Notes under the pieces: generated by a model
Databases searched by the model: none
Told to the model about the DNA's origin: nothing
What the model saw: the letters and a program-made list of their open reading frames with translations, nothing else
Source of the DNA: Excoecaria cochinchinensis
Lineage: Eukaryota; Streptophyta; Magnoliopsida; Malpighiales; Euphorbiaceae
Length of the DNA stretch: 64,000 nt
Direction: 5' to 3'
Assembly: GCA_947683425.1 (NCBI GenBank)
Contig: CANTUQ010000296.1
Span: forward strand, 531,001 to 595,000
Position numbers and translations under genes: made by a program
In this document: piece after piece, positions 35,350 to 43,800 of the stretch
Layout: each line of letters starts with the position of its first letter
How positions within the stretch are numbered: position 1 is the stretch's first letter

Positions 35350-36528
35350 TGTGATGCGCGCCGAACCCGGAAACCCAGCAAGGGCCCTCAAAGTGAATCC
35401 GCTTTAGGATTCGAGGTATGAAGGTTCACGTCTTTTGATCATGGGCACCACGAGGCATCATCGGTGCGTCCCTCCCAATAGAACATTGGGGAGAATCACC
35501 TAGCCTAATGGCACCTAGAGGCACCTTTTGAGGTATCATGGAGTCGCCACCCAATTCCAAGGAATTGGGAAAAAGGTCTCTCACCTCTTGTTGGTCGAGA
35601 CCAGAGATCCGGTGTTCGGAACTTCCCTCATATTTATGCTTTGGTTAAGTATAAGTGGTTTTTTAACTTCTTAAAATTATATCTCTCATCTCACACGAGC
35701 GATGCATTTAATTAGATAGCGCATTAAAAGCACGTAAAGAAAGTAAATAAAAGCAATAAAGCGATAGATAGAAAAAGCGATAAATGAAATCGATAAACAC
35801 GCAAGCACGCAATTACAATGGAAATAGGGGCAGAATACAACCCCAATAAAAGAGGATTAGAGACATAAAGGGGGACAGAATACAATCCCCAAAATAAATA
35901 AAGTTGCCCCAAAATTAATTACAAGGGCCCAAAATGAAAGGACATAAATTTAAATACTCACCCAAAAATGAAATAAAAAGACATACATAAATCGGGACAT
36001 TATTTTAGGAACATTGGTTCCTTCGCACTTGTTTGAAATTTAGGAACATTGGTTCCTTCGTGTTAATTTAAAGAGGGTTCGAAGAGTCGTTTTGATTGTT
36101 TGAATGAAAATCGGGATGAGTGATCCCATTTTGGAGAAAATTGACTCTTCGTTTTAATTGTGATATTTTTATGGTTGGGCTAAAATAAGGGACATTGGTC
36201 CCGATTTTATTAGTGAAAATTCTAATTTAATTATAGAAATATTTTTGTGATTTTTTATCGCACGCGTACACAAGTAAAAAATCTATATTTACAAATAACA
36301 CGACATAAAGAAAGGGCTAAGAAAGGTCTCACCGAACCGGAGTATCCGCCTACGCATTGCGATCCATCCGGGGAGTCGCGGGGGCGCCCAAATAACTCGA
36401 TTCAAGTTAAACTCATACAAAAATTAACATCAAAAATAATATTAGTAACAACTCCAAAAATTAATCAAATGAAGACAATATAATGACAATAATAAAATCA
36501 TAACAAATAATCATGGTATGGCGACAAT

Positions 36529-36559
36529 AACAAAATAATAATAATAATAATAATAATAA

Positions 36560-36611
<52 letters not shown>
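36529..36611. repeat. TAA/AAT microsatellite
   Basis: A near-perfect ATA/TAA trinucleotide run inside the element 3 LTR. The homologous run in the other LTR (about 48343-48432) is longer and purer, so the tract has changed length since insertion. Confidence 0.92.
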
Positions 36612-36612
<1 letters not shown>

Positions 36613-37499
36613 GACAATGATAATAAATAATAGTGAATATAATATAAAGAAATACGATAGTAATAATAATAAATATAATGATAATCATAATCATAATAAC
36701 AATAACAATGTAACAATAAATAAGATGATTAATAGATATAATAGTCATAATAAAACCATATAATAACAATAATAATAATAATAGTAGGGTGGAAATAATG
36801 CAAATAATAGTAGTAATGAATGAAAAATAATATGAAAACAGAATAATCAATTGAAGTAAGCAAATAATGTATTAATGATGATATTAACTCATTAAGATGC
36901 TAAAAGTACTCAACATACATGATAATAATGGCAAAAAATAATATTAACAATAATAAATACTATACAAAAAAAATAAATGAAGATGGGTTCAAGGATGTTT
37001 ACCCTCAAAATTTTTAGATTGGGGGAAACGGTGTCCCGATCGATTTTCCTTGTCGGATTAGTGGTGATAAATATTTGAAGAAAATCTAGAAATTAATATT
37101 TTGAAATAAAACCGAGAAAATACTTTGGTAAAAATATTTTTGGTGGATGATTTGAGCAAAAGGAAATTAATTTTCCAAGCCCAAATCACTCAATAAAATG
37201 GATTGTGTATCTTTGAAGAACAATTAAAGATTAAAACTTGAGAAAGAAAAAAAGAAGTTAAGAATATTTTTTTTGAAGAAAAAGGTTGAAGAACCCCTTT
37301 GCTGGAGAAAAAAGTTGAAAGAAAAAGCCCCTCAAAAATTTTGCCGTCCCCCTCAAAAATGAGGGCCAATTCCTCATTTAAGGTTGTCTTGGCCAAAAAT
37401 GGCAAGGGACCAAAGAGACTTTCATTTTTAGTTAATAAAAAATGTCATAAAATGGTGAAACAAGAAAAAAAGTCAGACTGAAGAAAATCAGACTGAAAA

Positions 37500-37965
37500 C
37501 AGCGGAAAAAACGGACAGGCGAAGACCAGGTCGCGCGGAGAGGGCAAGGGCGCGCGCGGCAGCAGCCTGCTGCGCGCGTGGTGCCCCCGCACCGCGCGCG
37601 GCAGGCAGCTGCCTCGCGCGCAGGAGCTGCGCGCGAGGCAGCTGGCCTCGCGCGCAGGGGGGCTGCGCGCGAGGCCCTGGCTTGCGCGCAGGGGGGGCTG
37701 CGCGCGAGGCCCTGGCTTGCGCGCAGGGGGGGCGCGCGGCGCCCCCCGCCTCACGCGCAGGAGCTGCGCGCGAGGCCCTGCCTCGCGCTCAGGGGGGGGC
37801 ACGCGGTGCCCCCCGCCTCGCGCGCGAGGCCCTTCCTCGCGCGCAGGGGCTGCGCGCGAGGCCCTCCGCCTCACGGGCAGGGAGCCTCGCGCGGGGCGCC
37901 TGCCCTGCGCGCTAGGGCGGCCTGCCGCGTAGGCAGCCCCGCGCTGCCGCAGGCGGCCTTCGCGA
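37500..37965. repeat. GCGCGCGAGGC cluster in element 3 LTR
   Basis: About 460 bp of extremely CpG-rich DNA is built from variants of a ~30-40 bp unit such as CTGCGCGCGAGGCCCTGGCT and CCTCGCGCGCAGG, so GCGCGC dyads recur throughout. The homologous tract in the other LTR (about 49330-49690) has fewer units. It lies upstream in the LTR in the element's own orientation. Confidence 0.9.
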
Positions 37966-38224
37966 CTTTTTCTTCTTTTTTTTTTATTTATTTATTTATT
38001 TATTTTAAGTCTTGACACAATATTTTTCATTCTATTATTTATTATTATTTTTTTACTCCATTTTAATTTTGATTTCAAAAAAAAATGTATATTTTAATCA
38101 TTTTCCGAAAAACACACGTTTGACAAGGGAACGATCGACTCTCACCTTTCTTGCCGAAAATCGGTCTTCTATTTCATCATCGGGTAATCCTGATCTTGGA
38201 CCGCCTCGGGACCCAGTGTCTACA

Positions 38225-38237
38225 GTTGCCCCCAATT
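38225..38237 (-). promoter_or_regulatory. Polypurine tract (element 3)
   Basis: On the minus strand AATTGGGGGCAAC directly precedes TGTAGACAC at the LTR start. A GGGGGCAAC-type tract is usual in Tat/Ogre elements. Confidence 0.82.
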
Positions 38238-38336
38238 TTGGGGAACTTAGAACACAGGTGCCTAAGTGAGCCAAAATTCAGAAAAGAAGGGAAGAGACGC
38301 GTACCTGAGGCGGTCGCTTACCGAACTTGGTCCTGC

Positions 38337-38963
38337 CAGCTTGTCGGCGTCGCGGAACTATTATCGGCCATGTGATTGATGAACGCCGGTCTGTCGGCGT
38401 GTGAAACCACGGCTGAGCGACTGATAAACACCAGCTTGTCGGTGTGTGAAGGCGCCAGGCTTTGTAGAACGTGATCGATGAAATACCAGCTTGTCGGCGT
38501 GTGAAACCACGGCTGAGCGACTGATAAACACCAGCTTGTCGGTGTGTGAAGGCGCCAGGCTTTGTAGAACGTGATTGATGAAACACCAGCTTGTCGGGGT
38601 GTGAAACCACGGCTGAGCGACTGATAAACACCAGCTTGTCGGTGTGTGAAGGCGCCAGACTTTGTAGAACGTGATTGATGAAACACCAGCTTGTCGGCGT
38701 GTGAAACCATGGCTGAGCGACTGATAAACACCAGCTTGTCGGTGTGTGAAGGCGCCAGACTTTGTAGAACGTGATTGATGAAACACCAGCTTGTCGGCGT
38801 GTGAAACCACGGCTGAGCGACTGATAAACACCAGCTTGTCGGTGTGTGAAGGCGCCAGACTTTGTAGAATGTGATTGATGAAACACCAGCTTGTCGGTGT
38901 GTGAAACCACGGCTGAGCGACCGATGAACACCAGCTTGTCGGTGTGTGAAGGCGCCAGACTTT
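38337..38963. repeat. 100-bp tandem repeat in element 3 3' UTR
   Basis: GGCTGAGCGA recurs at exact 100-bp spacing (38411, 38511, 38611, 38711, 38811, 38911), with a partial copy at the left edge. Each unit contains ACCAGCTTGTCGG twice (GGTGTGTGAAGGCGCC and GGCGTGTGAAACCAC contexts), so the unit looks like an older ~50-bp dimer. All three minus-strand frames stay open through it. Tandem repeats in this position are known for Tat elements and can seed satellites. Confidence 0.95.
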
Positions 38964-39881
38964 CCTGCGAAAACAAAAGAGATTTGTATGCAAGGGTAAG
39001 TTATGCACGTGCATATGCATATGTCATGTAGAATGCGGGTGACACCATTCATCTGAGTGGCCCGGTGGTCGAGGCGTGATAACCCTTGTTGAAGCGACTC
39101 ATGGTTTTGTTTGGTTGATTATGCCCCCAAGTGTCTGAAGGTGCTGCCTCGCTTTAGGGACTCTGACTCATAACAATTCTCAGGGAGGATTGTCCGATGC
39201 GTGTCTTTGCTTGAAAGGGGTTGTCCAAGGTAAAGCCGCCTTATCGCTCCAAATGTCATTGTTTTGAAGGTAGTGCGTCCCTTGTGGATTTTCACACTAG
39301 CTTTTCTTAGCGGGAAATGCGTCCTTGTCGGATTTTCACACAACCCTGTGCCTTATTTTTTTGCCTGGAATGGACCCAACCCAATCCAGCAGCTTTTATT
39401 AATTTCATTTTTTTTTGTAGGGCAGACTGCCTGTCGCCAGGTTTTCACCCTGCCCTTTGGCCTAACTTTTGCTTAGAGCGCCAGTCACGGTTTTCATCTC
39501 TAACGGCCTTTCCTTTTTTTTTTTTTTTAGATAGCGTTTCTGTCGGCTGCACGGATAAATTGTGCGCGTTGGAATAGGGAGTGATAGCAGCGGATGCATT
39601 CAAATGGGGAGTGACATATTACTCGTCTGAAAAGAACTATGGACATTTATTGGATGAAAGGACTTCTCTGAGTGCATAATTATATACATGTACAAGTTTC
39701 TCGTGTGACTTCATTACACATGATCATCATTTGACATTAGGCCCAAGATACCGGACCACATCTAATCTCGAGATAGATCTTAAAAGCATCACAACTCTTG
39801 TTATCAATCAGCCCTCTCGGGTTTTCTTGATTGAACATTTTCTCTCTTTTTTTTATTTTTATTTTTATTTTTATTTTTTTT
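38964..39881 (-). other. Rest of element 3 3' untranslated region
   Basis: Noncoding sequence between the 100-bp repeats and the integrase stop. It contains several T runs on the plus strand (near 39409, 39517 and 39849) and no supported ORF. Confidence 0.7.
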
Positions 39882-40895
39882 TTAGCCGTGGAATCTTTTC
39901 AACCTGTCGACATTAACCGGCTCCCTGAATTCATTCCCATCACTATCTGTTAGGATCGCAGCTCCTTTAGACAAAAGCTTCTTCAGAACGAAGGGTCCTT
40001 CCCAAGTTGGCCTGAATTTGCCTCGAAAGTCCGGAACCCCCGGCCTCATCTGTTTAAAGACTAGGTCTCCTTCCTTCAACGGGTGCTTTCTTACTTTCTT
40101 CCCGAATGAGCGAGCTAGCCTTTTCTGGTAGATCTGATTGTGGTAGTACGCCCGCATCCTACCTTCGTCCAATAGGTTCAACTGTAGCAGTCTCTGCTGT
40201 GCCCATTCGGCCTCTGGTAGCTGAGCTTCTGTCACCACCCTCAATGACTGGAGTTCTATTTCTACTGGTAGGACTGCTTCCGTCCCATAAACCAAAGAGA
40301 AAGGTGTAACCCCTGTAGAAGTTATGGCAGTGGTCCTGTAGCCCCATAGTGCAAATGGCAATTTCTCAGCCCAGTCTTTATAGGTCTGCACCATCTTAGC
40401 CAATATCTTCTTAATGTTTTTATTAGCTGCCTCGACTGCCCCGTTGGCCTGCGGTCGGTATGGAGAGGACTTGTGGTGCTGGATGGCGTACTTCTTGAGC
40501 ATCTGCTTAGTCTCAGCTTGGAACTGTACCCCATTATCTGACACGATGTGATGCGGGAGACCGTACCTACAGATCAAATGTCGCTCAATGAACCTGGCCA
40601 TTTCTCGGGCGCCTAATTTCTTGAAGGATTCAGCCTCGACCCACTTAGTGAAGTAATCAATGGCAACTACAATGAACCTGTGCCCATTAGAGGCTGTCGG
40701 GTGTATCTCTCCTATAATGTCAATCCCCCATGCTGCAAATGGCCACGGGGACGTCAGGTTGCACAATTCCGACACTGGCAGGTGTCTCAGATTAGCGTAT
40801 TATTGGCACAACTGGCACTCCTTCACATATTTAGAGCAATCTGTATCCATTGTTAGCCAGAAGAATCCTTGCTGCATTATTTTCTTTGCTAGGGT
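39882..40895 (-). pseudogene. Integrase part of element 3 pol, cut off by two stops
   Basis: This is in the same frame as the upstream polyprotein but separated from it by TGA at 40896-40898 and TAA at 40800-40802 on the minus strand. The TGA falls between the His pair and the Cys pair of the HHCC zinc finger; the TAA comes directly after the Cys pair. Downstream the catalytic core is complete by motif: WGIDIIG, VSDNGVQF and NGAVEAANK give a D-D-35-E triad, followed by a C-terminal DNA-binding part ending RLKRFHG. There is no good ATG after the second stop (only a GTG at 40775), so the integrase is unlikely to be made. The TGA could come from CGA by a single C to T change, consistent with methylated-CpG decay. 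Confidence 0.9.
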
Positions 40896-43800
40896 TCAAC
40901 CGTTCATATGGGCCCCACAGACCCCTGCATGGGTTTCCTCCATAACCCTTTTGGCCTCTTTCTCATCCAAACATCTTAGTTGTATGCCATCGGCTTGTCT
41001 CTTGTACAACACCCCGTCTACACTGATGAATTGAGTGGACAGTTTGCGGATAAGCCTTTGGTCCTTTTCAGTGGCTTCTTCTGGGAATATCGACTTCTCC
41101 AAATAATTCTGGACATCATAGTACCATGGTTTTCCATCAGTAGCCTCGACATCTCCGACTTGCTCGGTCTCAAAGTATGGCTTGCTTGAACTGGAAATGA
41201 GCACGGGCTTCATAACTATTCCTTTTGGGTTATCCCACATGGATACTAATGTGGCTAAGGCGTCTACCAATTGGTTCTCATCTCGGGGCACGTAGTTAAA
41301 GGTGCAGATTTCAAACCGGCCACTAAGTTCTTTCAAGCACTTCGCATATGGCAACAGCCGCTCTTCCTTGATGGCCCATTCACCCCTCACTTGACGGATT
41401 ACCAAAGATGAGTCCCCTAAGACCTCTACCACTTTTGCCCCCACGGCCGAGAGTGCTTCCAACCCGAAGATGCAGGCTTTATACTCAGCTTCGTTATTTG
41501 TGGCCTTGTACCTTAATTTCTTTGCTAAGGGGAGCTTCTCGCCGTCTGGGGTTACTAGAATCACTCCCGCTCCGGCTCCCCTGTTATTTACTGCCCCATC
41601 AAAATACATCTGCCACTTCTGCACGGTGATGGCTACCACATTTTCGTCGAGGAATTCATACAATAGTTGGTCTCCTTCAATTGGATGGTCAGCAAGAAAC
41701 TCCGCAACTGCTCTCCCTTTAATGGTCTTTCTAGTAATGTATTCCACATCGAATTCTTGTAGCAATATCAGCCACCTGCCCATTTTTCCTAGCAAAGAGG
41801 GTGCCTGTTGCAGGTACCGAAGGGGATTTTGTTTGGCAACAACCTGCACTTTATAGGAATGAAAGTAATGCCTCAGTTTCTTTGATGCCCAGATTACTGC
41901 TAGGCAGATCTTTTCCACTTCAACATACTTGGCTTCGTAAGGGAGGAATTTCTTGCTGAGGTAGTAAACCGCAAATTCGACCCCGAATTCATCCTCTTGG
42001 GCCATCATGGCTCCTACAGAATTTTCCTCTATTGCTAGGTAAAGGATTAGCGGCTTAACAGGCCGTGGCGGGCGCAGCACTGGGGGATGTTGGAGATAAT
42101 CCTTAATGACATCAAAAGCCTTCTGGCAGTCGTCGTTCCACTTGACCGGCTGATTCTTCCTGAGGAGCTTAAAGATTGGTTCGCATACCGAAGCGAGCTT
42201 GGAAATGAACCTACTGATGTACTGCAATTTGCCCAGAAAACTCCGAACTTCCTTTTCCTTTTGGGGCGTTGGCATTTCTCTGATTGCCTTGATTTTATCA
42301 GGGTCCACTTCTATTCCCCTTTGGCTTACCACATGGCCTAACAGCTTGCCCGAGGTGACTCCGAAGATGCATTTCTTGGGATTGAGGCGAAGATTATACT
42401 TGTCGATCCTCTGAAAGAACTTTTCCAAGGCCTCGAAATGTCCTTCTCGAGTTGCCGACTTGATCATCATATCATCGACATATACTTCGACCTCCTTGTG
42501 GATCAGGTCATCCAAGATCTTAGTAGCCATTCTTTGGTACGTCGCCCCGGCATTCTTTAACCCAAAAGGCATCACTCGATAGGCGAATGTCCCCCATTCT
42601 GTGATGAAAGCTGTCTTGATTCGATCCACAATCCTGTTAAGGATTTGGTTGTACCCCGCATACCCATCCACAAAGCTGTACATCATATAAGCGGCCGCAC
42701 TATCCACTAGTACATCAATATGGGGTAGGGGAAAGTCATCTTTTGGGCAGGCTTTATTCAGGCCTCGGTAGTCAACACACACTCGGACTCTCCCATCCTT
42801 CTTGGCTACGGGGACAACATTGGCTAACCACGTGGGGTATTGGACTTCTACCAGGAACTTGGCTTCGATCTGCTTGTGCACCTCTTCCTTTACCTTTTCT
42901 GCCCATTCTGGTCTCAACCTTCTGAGCTTCTGTTTAACCGGCTTGCACTCTGGGTAGGTCGGTATGGCGTGTTCGGCAACTGCCCGATCAATCCCTGGCA
43001 TATCCTCATAGGTCCAGGCGAAGACTCTTTCGTATTTTTTCAAAATTCTCTCAAATTTTATCCTTTCCTCAAGAGTTACGTCGGATGCTATCAAGATTTC
43101 CTTTGGATTTTCCAAAGTCTCGAGGTTAAATGAGGTGGTATTGGTTGAGTTAATGTCAAATATAAATGATTCATGCTCGTGATCATGCATAATGAAATCA
43201 TGAGAAACATCGCACAAGTAAGCAAAGTCATTCATATTATTAAAGTACTCAGAATTACAGACAGAGTTATCAAATAGTTCAGGAATAAAAAGTACATCAG
43301 TAAAGCTATCATCATCATCTTTCGCTGACGCCGGCTCTGAGGTTGATGGCCTTTCATCTTGAACTTCAGCTATCTTCAGACTCTTCAATTCTGGCACTGC
43401 CGCTTCACCTTCTACTTTCTCCTTGCCCTTCACCCGGGTGGCCAGCAGACTTTCAGTGATAATCTCCTCGGGAACTTCTCGATCCCATGCTAGAGTCTGA
43501 TTGAAGATTTCCTCATCCCAGAAGGCTTCCACTGCCTTGACCACTCCCTCGGACCAGTCAAACACATCATTGAAGATTTCAAAACCAGGGGTGATCTTGC
43601 CACCGATCCACTGAGGCTCTGCCTCCCCACAGTAGGCGCATGCCGATGCAGCCGGCATAAAAGTCTCCAAAATGTGAGGCACTTCCGTAGGCTTCTTTGC
43701 GGGCTTGTTCTTCTTGGCGTCAACAACGTAGCCCAGACCTCTCCTATCCTTTTGCCCCCTTGTGGCGATAGGCTCTTGAATCCCTTGTGAGCTTTTACCC

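Larger units (their letters stand above)
35350..38224 (-). repeat. Element 3, 3' LTR in its own orientation (2,875 bp)
   Basis: Direct repeat of 47162-49937, reading TGTGATGCGCGCC to GTGTCTACA on the plus strand (TGTAGACAC...CACA on the element's own strand). It carries a TAA microsatellite (about 36529-36611), three near-palindromes of the GGNACATTGGTNCC type (36008, 36043, 36189) and a CpG-rich tract (about 37500-37965). It is 99 bp longer than the other LTR. Frames of up to 145 codons in the GC-rich part are compositional. Confidence 0.94.

Noticed and set aside
36461..36850. 129-codon Leu/Ile/Tyr-rich ORF as a membrane protein
   Set aside because: It is a translation of the TAA microsatellite and its surroundings, and changes with microsatellite length in the other LTR.
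37488..38015. ORFs of 70-145 codons in the GC-rich tract of the element 3 LTR (also 49268-49728)
   Set aside because: GC-rich tracts lack stop codons by composition. The two LTR copies are not conserved as protein because units have been gained or lost.
38278..39052. ORFs of 219-244 codons across the 100-bp repeats as a possible env-like gene
   Set aside because: The same repeat is read in three frames with no domain or unique sequence. I kept it as a repeat and noted the stop-free pattern as a finding only.
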